From Gammaproteobacteria bacterium (GTDB taxonomy: Bacteria; Pseudomonadota; Gammaproteobacteria; Steroidobacterales; Foliamicaceae): a stretch of 64,000 bases of DNA. The stretch spans positions 53,745 to 117,744 of the forward strand of contig VXSK01000029.1 in NCBI GenBank assembly GCA_009838035.1, written 5' to 3'. Both the position numbers and the translations under genes were made by a program. Shown piece by piece: positions 46,962 to 55,908 of this stretch (position 1 is the first letter of the stretch; each line of letters starts with the position of its first letter). The notes beneath the pieces are model-generated. The model worked only from the letters and a program-made list of their open reading frames with translations, was not told where the DNA came from and searched no databases.

Positions 46962-47759
46962 TCACTCGGCGGCCTTGCGCATGACCCGGCGGCGGCTCTT
47001 CTGCACCTGGCGCCAGACCAGGAGGCCCGGGCCCAGCGCCACGTAGACGCCGAACAGGGTAAACAGCATGAGCGGCGCGTCCAGCGCGATCAGGGCGAAG
47101 CAAGCGGGAATCGCCGCCATCTGGGTGAATTTCAGCCGCCGGTTCATCGCGAAGTGCTTGAAGCTGGGATAGGCGATACGCACGCACATCAGGGTCGCGG
47201 CCGCAAGCGTCACAAAGCCCGCCAGAATGAGGACCGGAAGGCCCGTCCATTGCGAATCGGCCGCAAGCCACACGAAGCCCGCCACGAAGCCCGCGGCGGC
47301 GGGGCACGGGAGCCCCTCGAAAAAGTTCTTGTCGCTCACCGATTCCCGGGCCGTGAATCGCGCCAGCCGCAGCGCCGTCCCGACCGCGAACAGGAAGGCG
47401 ATCACCCAGCCGACCTTGTCCCAGACCCAGCCGTAATCGCCCATGTACTTCAGGCCCCACTGGTACACGACCACCGCGGGGCCCAGGCCGAAGGCGACCA
47501 CGTCGGACAGGGAATCGTACTGGCGGCCAAACTCGGTTTCGGTCCCGGTCAATCGGGCGACGCGCCCGTCGAGGGCGTCGAGAATCATCGCTACGTACAA
47601 GGACACCGCGGCGTTCACGAAGTTCCCGTCGGCCCCGGCCACGATGGCGTAGAAGCCGGCAAACAGGGCGCCGCTGGTGAGCAGGTTGGGGAACAGGTAA
47701 ATGCCCCTCTTGCGGAACGCCGCCCGGCCCCTGGCAAATTTCTCGCGGTTGCCGTCCAT
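46962..47759 (-). CDS. pssA: CDP-diacylglycerol-serine O-phosphatidyltransferase
   Basis: It makes phosphatidylserine from CDP-diacylglycerol and serine at the inner membrane. The 265-aa protein has the CDP-alcohol motif DGRVAR, then Gly78, Asp82 and Asp86 with exact family spacing, and about seven to eight membrane helices. ATG at 47759 is used because longer frames cross into the divergent proS region. It belongs to the integral-membrane (type II) class rather than the soluble E. coli type. Confidence 0.93.
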   Translation of the reverse strand: MDGNREKFARGRAAFRKRGIYLFPNLLTSGALFAGFYAIVAGADGNFVNAAVSLYVAMILDALDGRVARLTGTETEFGRQYDSLSDVVAFGLGPAVVVYQWGLKYMGDYGWVWDKVGWVIAFLFAVGTALRLARFTARESVSDKNFFEGLPCPAAAGFVAGFVWLAADSQWTGLPVLILAGFVTLAAATLMCVRIAYPSFKHFAMNRRLKFTQMAAIPACFALIALDAPLMLFTLFGVYVALGPGLLVWRQVQKSRRRVMRKAAE

Positions 47760-47859
47760 CCGAGCAAGTCTGCCACAAGCCATTTCCTCGGCGTTGTGCT
47801 GCCTACGCCCTGTTCGCTGGCTTCCACTACAATTGCCGCTCCGTTTGTCGGACCCCACG

Positions 47860-49569
47860 ATGCGACTTTCCAAACTGCCCCTGGCCACGCTGCGCGAGAC
47901 CCCGGCGGAAGCCGAAATCGCCAGCCACCGCCTCATGCTGCGTTCCGTCATGGTGCGCAGGCTGGCTTCCGGGCTGTTCACATGGATGCCCATGGGCTGG
48001 CGCGTGGCGCGCATCGTCGAACGGATCACGCGCGAGGAAATGGAGCGCATCGGCGCGCACGAGGTGCTGATGCCGGCCGTGCATCCGGCCGAATTGTGGC
48101 GCGAGAGCGGCCGCTGGGAAGATTACGGCGACCTGCTGCTGAAGATGCGCGACCGGGGCGAGCGCGAGTACTGTTTCGGACCCACGCACGAAGAGGTAAT
48201 CACCGACATCGCGCGGCGCGAATTGAAGAGCTACCGCCAACTGCCGGTGAGCTTCTTCCAGATACAGACCAAGTTCCGCGACGAGATCCGCCCGCGTTTC
48301 GGCGTCATGCGCGCGCGCGAATTCATCATGAAGGATTCCTATTCGTTTCACCTGGGCGAGGATTCGCTGCGCGACACCTATGGCGAGTATCGCAAGGCGT
48401 ACCGCCGGGTATTCGAGCGCCTGGGCCTGAACTACCGTGTGGTGCAGGCGGATTCGGGCGAAATCGGCGGCTCGCGCTCGCAGGAATTCCACGTGCTGGC
48501 CGATTCCGGCGAGGACCTGATCGTCTGGTGCGACGGCGACGATTTCGCCGCCAACCTGGAGCTGGCGCCCGCCCTTCCTCCCGAGGGCGAGCGGGAGGCG
48601 CCCGGCGACGCCATGTCGCAGGCGCACACGCCGGGCATGCGCACGATGCGGCAGGTCGCGGCGCACCTCGACCGGCCCCTGGAGAACTGTCTCAAGACCC
48701 TGCTGGTCAAGGGCGAGGGCGGCGGCGTTGCGGCGCTGGTGCTGCGCGGCGACCACGAGGTCAACGAACTGAAGGCGACGGCGCTGCCGGGGGTCGCCAA
48801 ACCGCTGCAGCTGGCCAACGCGCAGGAGGTGGCGCAGGCGGCAAGCTGCCCGCCCGGGTTCGTGGGTCCGGTGAACCTGTCCGTGACCACCTACGTGGAC
48901 CACGCAGCCGGCCACCAGGCGAACTTCGCCTGCGGCGCGAACCGGCGCGACAAGCACTTCGTGAACGTCAACTGGGGACGCGACCTGCCCGAGCCCGAGT
49001 GCGTGGACCTGCGAAACGCCGTGGAGGGCGACCGCAGCCCGGGCGGCGGTGGCGGTCTGCAGATCGCCCGCGGGATCGAGGTCGGCCACATTTTCCAGCT
49101 CGGCGACAAGTACAGCCGTTCGATGAACGCCGCCGTGCTCGACGAGAACGGCGTCGAGCAGCACATGCAGATGGGCTGCTACGGGCTCGGCGTAACCCGG
49201 ACGGTGGCGGCGGCAATCGAACAGAACCACGACGAGCGGGGCATCATCTGGCCGGAAGCGATGGCGCCCTTCAGCCTGGTGATCGTGGCGCTGAACTTCG
49301 CGCGCGACGAAGAGGTGCGGGCGACGGCGGAGCGGCTCTACGGGGACCTGCAAGCGCGGGGCGTGGAAGTGCTTTTCGACGACCGCGACGCAAGCCCCGG
49401 GGTGAAACTCGCCGACGCCGACCTGGTCGGCATTCCGCATCGTGTCGTCGTGAGTTCGCGCGGGCTCAAGCAGGGGACGCTGGAATACAAGCACCGCCGC
49501 TCGGATGACGCCGAGCACCTCGGCGCCGACGAAGCCCCGCAAATCCTGTCGGAGCGTACCCGGCGATAA
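47860..49569 (+). CDS. proS: Prolyl-tRNA synthetase
   Basis: It charges tRNA-Pro. The 569-aa class II synthetase has motif 1 region LFTWMPMGWRV (about 41-51), motif 2 FRDEIRPRFGVMRAREFIMKD (about 138-158), an editing-domain insert in the middle and motif 3 with GLGVTRTVAA near 445. It matches the prokaryote-like ProS. A 100-bp divergent spacer separates it from pssA. The first 182-bp inverted-repeat arm begins directly after its TAA stop. Confidence 0.97.
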   Translation: MRLSKLPLATLRETPAEAEIASHRLMLRSVMVRRLASGLFTWMPMGWRVARIVERITREEMERIGAHEVLMPAVHPAELWRESGRWEDYGDLLLKMRDRGEREYCFGPTHEEVITDIARRELKSYRQLPVSFFQIQTKFRDEIRPRFGVMRAREFIMKDSYSFHLGEDSLRDTYGEYRKAYRRVFERLGLNYRVVQADSGEIGGSRSQEFHVLADSGEDLIVWCDGDDFAANLELAPALPPEGEREAPGDAMSQAHTPGMRTMRQVAAHLDRPLENCLKTLLVKGEGGGVAALVLRGDHEVNELKATALPGVAKPLQLANAQEVAQAASCPPGFVGPVNLSVTTYVDHAAGHQANFACGANRRDKHFVNVNWGRDLPEPECVDLRNAVEGDRSPGGGGGLQIARGIEVGHIFQLGDKYSRSMNAAVLDENGVEQHMQMGCYGLGVTRTVAAAIEQNHDERGIIWPEAMAPFSLVIVALNFARDEEVRATAERLYGDLQARGVEVLFDDRDASPGVKLADADLVGIPHRVVVSSRGLKQGTLEYKHRRSDDAEHLGADEAPQILSERTRR

Positions 49570-49575
49570 CCCTTC

Positions 49576-49646
49576 GCCCTTTGTCGTTACCTTCTGCGCT
49601 GGAACCACTCCGCGACGTTCCTGCGCAGAAGGTAACGACAAAGGGC
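49576..49646. repeat. Hairpin element P4 in left arm
   Basis: Perfect 24-bp stems 49576-49599 and 49623-49646 enclose a 23-nt loop containing CCACTCCGCGACG. Its outer ends (TCGCCCTTT and AAAGGGCTTTAGTT) resemble those of P1 and P2, but the loop is different. It could terminate proS transcription. Confidence 0.85.
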
Positions 49647-49673
49647 TTTAGTTTGCGCGCGACCGTTTGGATT

Positions 49674-49748
49674 GGCGGTGTATTGCGCCCCTTTGTGGAG
49701 GAAGCGTCGCGAAGTGGCTGACGTCACAAAGGGGCGCAATACACCGCC
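49674..49748. repeat. Hairpin element P5 in left arm
   Basis: Perfect 24-bp stems 49674-49697 and 49725-49748 enclose a 27-nt loop. On the opposite strand the loop reads CCACTTCGCGACG, almost the P4 loop core, while the stems differ entirely from P4. It ends close to the acyP stop and may terminate that gene. Confidence 0.85.
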
Positions 49749-49758
49749 CGAGTGGCTG

Positions 49759-50043
49759 TCAGTGGGTGCGGAAGTCGGGGAGGTGCTGCCACTGGTCCAG
49801 CGGCTCGTCCGCCTGCTGAACCTCGGTTACTTTCGCGGACGGCGGTCCATCGCGCAGCCACTCGGCCAGTTCGTCCACCTTTGATTCCGGGCCCAGGGCC
49901 AGGACCATCACGTTGCCGTCGGGGAGGTTCCTGGCGCGCCCGCGCAGACCGAGACGGTGCGCGACGCTGGCGGTGCTGGCGCGGAAGAACACGCCCTGCA
50001 CGCGTCCCGAAACGATGTAGCGGCGGCAGACCTCTCCGGACAT
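49759..50043 (-). CDS. acyP: Acylphosphatase
   Basis: It hydrolyses acyl phosphates such as acetyl phosphate and carbamoyl phosphate. The 94-aa protein has GRVQGVFFR with the phosphate-binding Arg21 and the catalytic Asn39 in RARNLPDGNV. Start MSGEVCRRYI at 50043 gives the normal size; longer frames run antisense to the M24 gene. It lies on the minus strand inside the segment bounded by the 182-bp repeats, divergent from the M24 peptidase. Confidence 0.93.
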   Translation of the reverse strand: MSGEVCRRYIVSGRVQGVFFRASTASVAHRLGLRGRARNLPDGNVMVLALGPESKVDELAEWLRDGPPSAKVTEVQQADEPLDQWQHLPDFRTH

Positions 50044-50151
50044 GGGCGGAAATTCTACCCGCTCGGCGCCGGCCACGGGAGCCTCGACCGCCGCTTCGGC
50101 CATTCCGCGAGGCATTAGAATCGGTCGCCTGGCGAAAATCGGATAAATTAC

Positions 50152-51468
50152 ATGGGCGGCCAGCAATCCTTCCGCGAAACCTTCGCCCAGGGCGGGTCGC
50201 TGCTCCAGGGTGGTCCCCTGTTCAACCGCGAACGGGCGGAAAAGGTACTGAAGGAGGAATCGCTTGCCGGGCTCATCGTCGCCGAGCCCCTCAACGTCTT
50301 TCACCTGACCGGCTACTGGCCGCAGCTGGGCAAGATGGGCTTCGCGGCGCCCAGCATGGCCTTGCTCTCTGCCGACCCGAAGAAGCCGGTGGCGCTGGTC
50401 ATGCCCCAGTTTCTCCACTACTACGTGTACGCCGACGCCCACTTTTCCGGTGACGTCGAACCCTGGCTCTACACCCACCGGGCCGTCAGCGGAACCGCGA
50501 TTGAGGGCGATTACGACGAATCGGCGACCGGCGCGCTTCACGTTTACCGGGACAAGGGCGATGTCCCGATGGGCGAGTTGGAACTGCATCGGCGCGCAGC
50601 CGTGGAGGCGGTTACCCAGCGGCATGGCGTAAGCGCCGAACGCGAATTCACGATGGTCAAGGCGGCGCGAGCGCTGGACATGACCGGCGGGCGAATCGGC
50701 GTCGACCACATGGCGATCATGGCCATGCTGGAGTCCTCGCCGCTGTCGGCCGTCGCCGTGCCGGCGGACAACACCCTGCGCAAGATCCGCCTGGTCAAGT
50801 CGCCGCGCGAAATCGAACTCATGCGGCTGGCCGCGCAGGCCAACGCCGAGGCCGCGCTGGCCGCCGTCGGCACGGTTCGCGAGGGAGCGACCACCCAGGA
50901 ACTGAGGGCGGCGTTCTTCTCCGAGGCCGCCGCCCGCGGCAACGCCGGCGTGTTCATGGCCATCGACCGGATGATCACGGAAGTGGCGGACTTCGAGTTC
51001 AGCGACGGGGCCGCTTTCTTCGTGGACTGCGTCAGCAGCGGCTGGCACTACCACGGCGATTTCGCACGAACCATTTTCCTTGGCGAACCCGCCGCGGCGA
51101 TGCGCGACGCCACGCGCGCTATGCACATCGGCTGGGAGGCGATTCGCGAACGACTGCGCCCGGGACTGCGCTATTCGGAAATCCCGCCGATCGGCCAGAA
51201 GGCCGTGCGCACCGCCGGGCTGGACTTCGACATCCCATTCTCGCCGCACAGCGTGGGACTCACCCACACCGACGAGCCGGGCCAGCACGGGCGGCCCTAC
51301 TGGGTCAAGGACGACCTGACGCTGGAGCCCGGGATGATCCTCAGCGTCGACTGCCCGGTCCTGAACACCGGAATGGGCGGCTCGGCCCACATGGAAGACC
51401 TGAGCCTGATCACTGCCGACGGCGCCGAGCCCATCCACACGATCACCGACCCCGTCATCATCGTATGA
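50152..51468 (+). CDS. M24-family metallopeptidase (Xaa-Pro aminopeptidase-like)
   Basis: This 438-aa pita-bread-fold protein has the dimetal ligands in FVDCVSSGWHYHGDFAR (two Asp), SPHSVGLTHTDEPGQ (His), LEPGMILSVD (Glu) and GGSAHMEDLSLI (Glu), in the order expected for M24 enzymes. The N-terminal creatinase-like domain is about 180 residues. It resembles Xaa-Pro aminopeptidase or creatinase/DMSP lyase relatives, so peptidase activity is not certain. It lies in the repeat-bounded segment, 10 bp before the wrbA-like gene. Confidence 0.85.
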   Translation: MGGQQSFRETFAQGGSLLQGGPLFNRERAEKVLKEESLAGLIVAEPLNVFHLTGYWPQLGKMGFAAPSMALLSADPKKPVALVMPQFLHYYVYADAHFSGDVEPWLYTHRAVSGTAIEGDYDESATGALHVYRDKGDVPMGELELHRRAAVEAVTQRHGVSAEREFTMVKAARALDMTGGRIGVDHMAIMAMLESSPLSAVAVPADNTLRKIRLVKSPREIELMRLAAQANAEAALAAVGTVREGATTQELRAAFFSEAAARGNAGVFMAIDRMITEVADFEFSDGAAFFVDCVSSGWHYHGDFARTIFLGEPAAAMRDATRAMHIGWEAIRERLRPGLRYSEIPPIGQKAVRTAGLDFDIPFSPHSVGLTHTDEPGQHGRPYWVKDDLTLEPGMILSVDCPVLNTGMGGSAHMEDLSLITADGAEPIHTITDPVIIV

Positions 51469-51478
51469 CGCCCCGGCA

Positions 51479-52081
51479 ATGACCAGCGAACTCAAGATCC
51501 TGGTGGTGTATTACTCGGTGAAGGGCGCTACCGAAGCCCTGGCGCGCGCCATCGGCCGCGGCATCGAAATGACGTCCGACTGCGAGGCCGTGCTGCGCGC
51601 CACACCTCCGGTCGCAGCGCAGTCCGGCGAGGCCATGCCCGCCGTCCCCGAGAGCGGCGCACCCTATGCGAGCAAGGACGATCTGCGCGATTGCGCGGGC
51701 CTGGCGCTCGGCAGTCCCACGCGCTTCGGCGCCCCCGGCGCGCCGATCCAGCATTTCCTGGACGGACTCGCGGCGGAATGGGTCTCGGGCCTGCTGGTGG
51801 ACAAGCCCGCCGCGGTATTCACGTCGTCGAACAGCATGCACGGCGGCCAGGAAGCCACGCTGCTGTCGCTGGCCGTACCCCTGATGCATCACGGCATGCT
51901 GATCACGGGCATCCCCTACACCGTGCCCGAATTGCGCAAGACCACGTCCGGCGGCTCGCCGTACGGCGCATCGCACGTCGAGCGCACCAGCGCAAACGGC
52001 CTCACCCAGGACGAGAAAACCCTCGCCGAAGCCCTCGGCCGGCGCCTCGCCCAACTCGCCCGTACCCTCCACAAATCCTGA
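51479..52081 (+). CDS. wrbA: WrbA-type NAD(P)H:quinone oxidoreductase
   Basis: This 200-aa flavodoxin-like protein has the FMN phosphate loop VVYYSVKGATEALA (about 9-22), the GSPTRFGAPGAPIQHFLDGL block typical of WrbA (about 79-98) and SSNSMHGGQEATLLSL. It reduces quinones by two electrons to limit oxidative stress. It follows the M24 gene by 10 bp. Its stop is 6 bp from the right inverted-repeat arm. Confidence 0.92.
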   Translation: MTSELKILVVYYSVKGATEALARAIGRGIEMTSDCEAVLRATPPVAAQSGEAMPAVPESGAPYASKDDLRDCAGLALGSPTRFGAPGAPIQHFLDGLAAEWVSGLLVDKPAAVFTSSNSMHGGQEATLLSLAVPLMHHGMLITGIPYTVPELRKTTSGGSPYGASHVERTSANGLTQDEKTLAEALGRRLAQLARTLHKS

Positions 52082-52091
52082 CTCGCTCTCG

Positions 52092-52166
52092 GGCGGTGTA
52101 TTGCGCCCCTTTGTGACGTCAGCCACTTCGCGACGCTTCCTCCACAAAGGGGCGCAATACACCGCC
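52092..52166. repeat. Hairpin P5 copy in right arm
   Basis: This is the mirror copy of 49674-49748: 24-bp perfect stems with the CCACTTCGCGACG loop core, read here on the plus strand. It directly follows wrbA and could be its terminator. Confidence 0.85.
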
Positions 52167-52193
52167 AATCCAAACGGTCGCGCGCAAACTAAA

Positions 52194-52264
52194 GCCCTTT
52201 GTCGTTACCTTCTGCGCAGGAACGTCGCGGAGTGGTTCCAGCGCAGAAGGTAACGACAAAGGGC
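52194..52264. repeat. Hairpin P4 copy in right arm
   Basis: This is the mirror copy of 49576-49646: 24-bp perfect stems with the CCACTCCGCGACG-type loop on the opposite strand, preceded by AACTAAAGCCC. It lies upstream of dapD. Confidence 0.85.
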
Positions 52265-52339
52265 GAAGGACGCGCGCCATAGTGAGATAATTGCGCGCGC
52301 CGTTGGATAAGCGGCGGAAATCACTCCCGAGAGACTGAA

Positions 52340-53152
52340 GTGCAAGACCTGCGCAACATCATCGAAGCCGCGTACGAACAACGTGCGGAACTCGCGCCCG
52401 ACAGAGCGCCCGCCGAACTGCGCGCGGCCATCGACGAGGCGATCGGCTTGCTCGACCGCGGCGAGGCGCGCGTGGCCGAACCTGCCGAGGACGGCTGGCA
52501 GGTCAACGAGTGGCTCAAGAAGGCCGTGCTCCTGTATTTCGCGGTGACGCCCAACCGCGAGATCTCTGCCGGGCATACGCGTTACTTCGACAAGGTCCCG
52601 CTGAAATTCGCCGGCGGCGACATCGAGTCGTCCGGCGTGCGCGTGGTGCCCGACGCGCAGGCGCGGCGAGGGGCCTACATCGCGCCCGGCGTCGTGCTGA
52701 TGCCCAGCTACGTGAACATCGGCGCCTACGTGGACAGCGGCTCGCTGGTCGACACCTGGGCCACGGTGGGAAGCTGCGCCCAGATCGGAAAAAACGTGCA
52801 CCTTTCCGGGGGAGCGGGCATCGGCGGGGTGCTGGAGCCCCTGCAGGCCACACCCACCATCATCGAGGACGACTGCTTCATCGGCGCGCGTTCCGAGATC
52901 GTGGAGGGCGTGGTCGTGGAGCGCGGCGCGGTCATCGCAATGGGCGTGTATATCGGGCAGAGCACCCGCATTTACGACCGGGCCCGCGACGAGGTCCTCT
53001 ACGGACGGGTGCCCGCCGGGTCGGTCGTCGTTCCGGGCAGCCTGCCGGACGGCAAGAGCCGGGCGCAGCTCTACTGCGCCGTCATCGTCAAGCAGGTGGA
53101 CGAACGCACCCGCAGGCGCACTTCATTGAACGAGTTGCTCCGCGATGGCTGA
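52340..53152 (+). CDS. dapD: Tetrahydrodipicolinate N-succinyltransferase
   Basis: It succinylates tetrahydrodipicolinate in lysine and mDap synthesis. The 270-aa enzyme has the left-handed beta-helix pattern ([37 protein letters not shown]) and [11 protein letters not shown] at its N terminus. GTG at 52340 gives the usual length. It overlaps dapE by 8 bp. Its presence fits the mDap needed by Mpl in the same window. Confidence 0.96.
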   Translation: MQDLRNIIEAAYEQRAELAPDRAPAELRAAIDEAIGLLDRGEARVAEPAEDGWQVNEWLKKAVLLYFAVTPNREISAGHTRYFDKVPLKFAGGDIESSGVRVVPDAQARRGAYIAPGVVLMPSYVNIGAYVDSGSLVDTWATVGSCAQIGKNVHLSGGAGIGGVLEPLQATPTIIEDDCFIGARSEIVEGVVVERGAVIAMGVYIGQSTRIYDRARDEVLYGRVPAGSVVVPGSLPDGKSRAQLYCAVIVKQVDERTRRRTSLNELLRDG

Positions 53153-54302
53153 ATCCCGCGACCAGCGCACGATCGACCTCGCCCTGGAGTTGATGCGGCG
53201 GCCATCGGTGACCCCCGCGGACGGCGGTTGCCAGGAACTGATCGGCCGCATGCTGGAAGAGGCCGGCTTCAGCGTCGAGCACATGCCCTTCGGCAAGGTC
53301 TCCAACCTGTGGGCGCGGCACGGCGGCGATTCGCCGGTGCTGTGCTTCGCCGGCCATACCGACGTAGTGCCCCCGGGGCCGCTGAAAGACTGGGACCACG
53401 ATCCGTTCGAGCCGGAACTCAATGACGGCTGGCTCAAGGGCCGGGGCGCCGCCGACATGAAAACCGGCATCGCGGCCATGGTCCGCGCCGGGATCGACTT
53501 TGCCGACGAACATCCCGAACACCGCGGCTCGCTGGCGTTTCTCATCACCAGCGACGAAGAGGGCCCGGCCAGGGACGGCACCCGCCGCGTGATGGACACG
53601 CTGAGCGCCCGTGACGAAACGATCGACTGGTGCGTGGTGGGAGAGCCATCCTGCTCGGAACAACTCGGCGACACCCTGCGGGTGGGGCGGCGCGGGTCTC
53701 TGAGCGCCACCATGACCGTCCACGGCGAACAGGGCCACGTCGCCTACCCTGCCCTGGCGCAAAACCCGATTCAGAGCTTCGCCCCGGTGCTCGCGGACAT
53801 GTACGCGACGCCGCTCGACGAAGGCAACGAGCATTTCCCGCCGACCGGCTTCCAGGTCGTGAAGGTGCAGGCCGACGCGGGGGCGACCAACGTGTTCCCC
53901 GGCAAACTGGTAACGCGCTTCAACTTCCGTTTCACCAACCAGTGGAAGAGCGAGCAGATCAAGCAGTGGGTCGAGGACCTGCTCGGCCGCCACGACATCG
54001 AGTACGAGATCGAATGGCGCCCCGCCGGCGAGCCCTTCTTGACCGCCCACGGCCCGCTGGTCGAAACCGCCCGCGACATCGTGCGCGAGCAGTGCGGGAT
54101 CGATCCGGAACTGTCCACCGGCGGCGGCACTTCCGACGGGCGATTCATCGCGCTGCACGGCGCCGACGTGGTGGAATTCGGCGTGATCAACCGCACCATC
54201 CACCAGGTCAACGAGCGGGTCCACGCCAGCGACGTCGAAGGGCTCAGGCGCGTCTACGCGCGGATCATGGAGCGGCTGCTGCTCGAACAGGCGCCGGAGT
54301 AG
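53145..54302 (+). CDS. dapE: Succinyl-diaminopimelate desuccinylase
   Basis: It removes succinate from N-succinyl-LL-diaminopimelate. The 385-aa M20 enzyme has [11 protein letters not shown] (about 69-79) with the first Zn His/Asp, [18 protein letters not shown] with the catalytic Glu, and GGTSDGRFI near 325. The 8-bp overlap with dapD indicates one operon. A ProC-like gene starts 4 bp later. Confidence 0.95.
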   Translation: MAESRDQRTIDLALELMRRPSVTPADGGCQELIGRMLEEAGFSVEHMPFGKVSNLWARHGGDSPVLCFAGHTDVVPPGPLKDWDHDPFEPELNDGWLKGRGAADMKTGIAAMVRAGIDFADEHPEHRGSLAFLITSDEEGPARDGTRRVMDTLSARDETIDWCVVGEPSCSEQLGDTLRVGRRGSLSATMTVHGEQGHVAYPALAQNPIQSFAPVLADMYATPLDEGNEHFPPTGFQVVKVQADAGATNVFPGKLVTRFNFRFTNQWKSEQIKQWVEDLLGRHDIEYEIEWRPAGEPFLTAHGPLVETARDIVREQCGIDPELSTGGGTSDGRFIALHGADVVEFGVINRTIHQVNERVHASDVEGLRRVYARIMERLLLEQAPE

Positions 54303-54306
54303 GCCG

Positions 54307-55107
54307 ATGAACGTGGGTTTCATCGGCGTCGGCACGATTACCGAGGCGGTGGTCACGGGCCTTTGCGAGGCGGAGGTCCCCGGCCTTTCGATTGTCCTGT
54401 CGCCAAGGAGCGTCGATCGTTCGCGCAAGTTAAGCGAGCGCTATGCCGCCGTCGAGGTGGCAGCCGATAACCAGCAGGTGCTGGACCGCTCGGAGCTGGT
54501 TTTCCTCGCCGTGCGTCCGCAGGATGCCGGCGATGTTCTTGGCGTGCTCAACTTCCGGCGAGACCTCAAGGTCTTGAGCTTTATCGCAACGATCAGTTCC
54601 GGGGAAATCGAGCGCCAGGTCAGCCCCGCCGCGTTCCTCGGCCGAGTCGCGCCGGTGCCGCCGGTGGCGCGGGGCGCCGGCCCGATTGCGATGTGTCCGC
54701 CGAACCGGGAACTGGCGGATTTCCTCGACCCCATCGGGACCGTGATTGAAGTTTCGGATGAGGCGCAGCTCGACGCGTTCTTCTCGGTTTCGGCGCTGAT
54801 GGCGCCCTATTTCGAGTTGCTGGAGTCCGTTTCGTCCTGGCTGCGCGCCCAGGGTGTCGATCCGGTTGAAGCGGACAGCTATACCGGCTCGCTGTTTCGC
54901 GGTATCGCGGAGAAATCGACCCAGCCGAAAGGCGAGGGCTTTGCCGATCTGGTCGAGGAGCACGCAACCCGCGCCGGAATCAACGAGCAACTCCGCCGCG
55001 AGCTGATTGCCGCCGGGCTATACGACCGGATCCAGGCCGGCCTCGACCTCATACAGTCGCGGATGCAGGGCCGCGCCACGCTGCACGACACCCTCGACCT
55101 TGAGTAG
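54307..55107 (+). CDS. Pyrroline-5-carboxylate reductase-like protein
   Basis: This 266-aa protein has the N-terminal Rossmann motif GFIGVGTI (4-11) and RPQD near 74, as in ProC. The C-terminal dimer and substrate region lacks the canonical VTSPGGTT; here it reads EEHATRAGINEQ. Proline synthesis is therefore uncertain, and the gene may code for another imino- or keto-acid reductase. It lies 4 bp after dapE and could be co-transcribed, though no link to the lysine route is known. Confidence 0.8.
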   Translation: MNVGFIGVGTITEAVVTGLCEAEVPGLSIVLSPRSVDRSRKLSERYAAVEVAADNQQVLDRSELVFLAVRPQDAGDVLGVLNFRRDLKVLSFIATISSGEIERQVSPAAFLGRVAPVPPVARGAGPIAMCPPNRELADFLDPIGTVIEVSDEAQLDAFFSVSALMAPYFELLESVSSWLRAQGVDPVEADSYTGSLFRGIAEKSTQPKGEGFADLVEEHATRAGINEQLRRELIAAGLYDRIQAGLDLIQSRMQGRATLHDTLDLE

Positions 55108-55116
55108 CCCCAGGTG

Positions 55117-55881
55117 TCAGAACATGTCCCAGGGGTAGGACATCTCCGAATCGACCGCGGCCAGCACCTTTCCGGCAGTCGCGTTGTCGTCCAGCGCATC
55201 GACGATCAGGCCGGCCAGGTCGCTGCGGTTGATGATGCCTTCGGTTTCGCGGCTCTCGCTCAGGTAACCGTTGCCGGTGGGCTCTTTGGAGCGGAGCGCG
55301 CCGGGACGGATGATTGTGTAGTCGAGGCCGCTGGCCATCAGGTGGTCTTCGGCCTGCGTCTTCAGCGGCAGGATTTCCCGCAGGAACACCCGGGCCAGCC
55401 AGGGCGCCGCATAGTGGCTGTCGCCCGAGCCGATGCTGGTCACCAGCACCATCCGCCGCACGTCGGCCGCCTCGGCGGCGTCGAAGATATTGCGGTTGCC
55501 CAGGAAGTCCGGGCGCGGATCGCAACTGAAGCAGCCAACCGTGGTGATGACCGAGGTGTAGTCGCCGCCGTCGAAGGCGGCCTGCACGCTTTCCATGTCC
55601 AGCGCGTCGCCCACTGCGTAAGCAACGCCCAGCGGCTCCAGCCCGGAACGGTCCGACGACGGGCGGACAAAGGCCGTTACCCGGTCGCCGCGTCCCGCGA
55701 GGATCTTCGCAACCTCCAGCCCCGTGTTCCGGGTGCCGCCGAACAGCAGCACATGGTGGCCCCCCTCGGGAGCCGCGTCGGCCTCCATTTCGAAGACGGG
55801 GTACTGGGTGGTTCTAAAGGACAGCAAGACCAGAACGGCGATAACCGCAAGGACGATGAGAATAATGCGTTTTTTCGTCAT
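55117..55881 (-). CDS. Membrane-anchored NAD(P)-binding protein (NmrA/atypical SDR type)
   Basis: This 254-aa protein has an N-terminal membrane helix (about 5-21), then the atypical SDR cofactor loop LLFGGTRNTG (about 45-54), SITTVGCFS and YTIIRPGAL near 178. The pattern is of NAD(P)-binding epimerase-like proteins of the DUF/NmrA group. An anchored reductase at the membrane is suggested; no substrate is known. It follows the beta-propeller gene on the same strand after 27 bp. Confidence 0.82.
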   Translation of the reverse strand: MTKKRIILIVLAVIAVLVLLSFRTTQYPVFEMEADAAPEGGHHVLLFGGTRNTGLEVAKILAGRGDRVTAFVRPSSDRSGLEPLGVAYAVGDALDMESVQAAFDGGDYTSVITTVGCFSCDPRPDFLGNRNIFDAAEAADVRRMVLVTSIGSGDSHYAAPWLARVFLREILPLKTQAEDHLMASGLDYTIIRPGALRSKEPTGNGYLSESRETEGIINRSDLAGLIVDALDDNATAGKVLAAVDSEMSYPWDMF

Positions 55882-55908
55882 GAGAAGGCCTCTTTCGGAT
55901 GAAACCGG

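Larger units (their letters stand above)
49571..49752 (+). repeat. Left arm of perfect 182-bp inverted repeat
   Basis: By direct comparison this arm equals the reverse complement of 52088-52269 without mismatch. It holds two hairpins (49576-49646 and 49674-49748). It starts just after proS and ends 6 bp before the acyP stop codon; the right arm starts 6 bp after the wrbA stop. The unit bounded by the arms is 49571-52269 (2,699 bp). I see no convincing direct repeat at the outer edges and no recombinase gene inside. Confidence 0.95.
52088..52269 (-). repeat. Right arm of perfect 182-bp inverted repeat
   Basis: This is the exact reverse complement of 49571-49752. It contains the mirrored hairpins at 52092-52166 and 52194-52264. 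It begins 6 bp after wrbA and ends 70 bp before dapD. With the left arm it brackets acyP, the M24 gene and wrbA. Confidence 0.95.

Noticed and set aside
49759..51495. A 578-codon minus-strand frame that includes the acylphosphatase
   Set aside because: Only the last 94 codons match acylphosphatase. The rest is antisense to the M24 peptidase and lacks any known domain.
49571..52269. Insertion sequence or transposon with a transposase
   Set aside because: No transposase, recombinase or clear target duplication is visible. Flanking bases share only a dinucleotide. The repeats are real, but the mobile origin is unproven.
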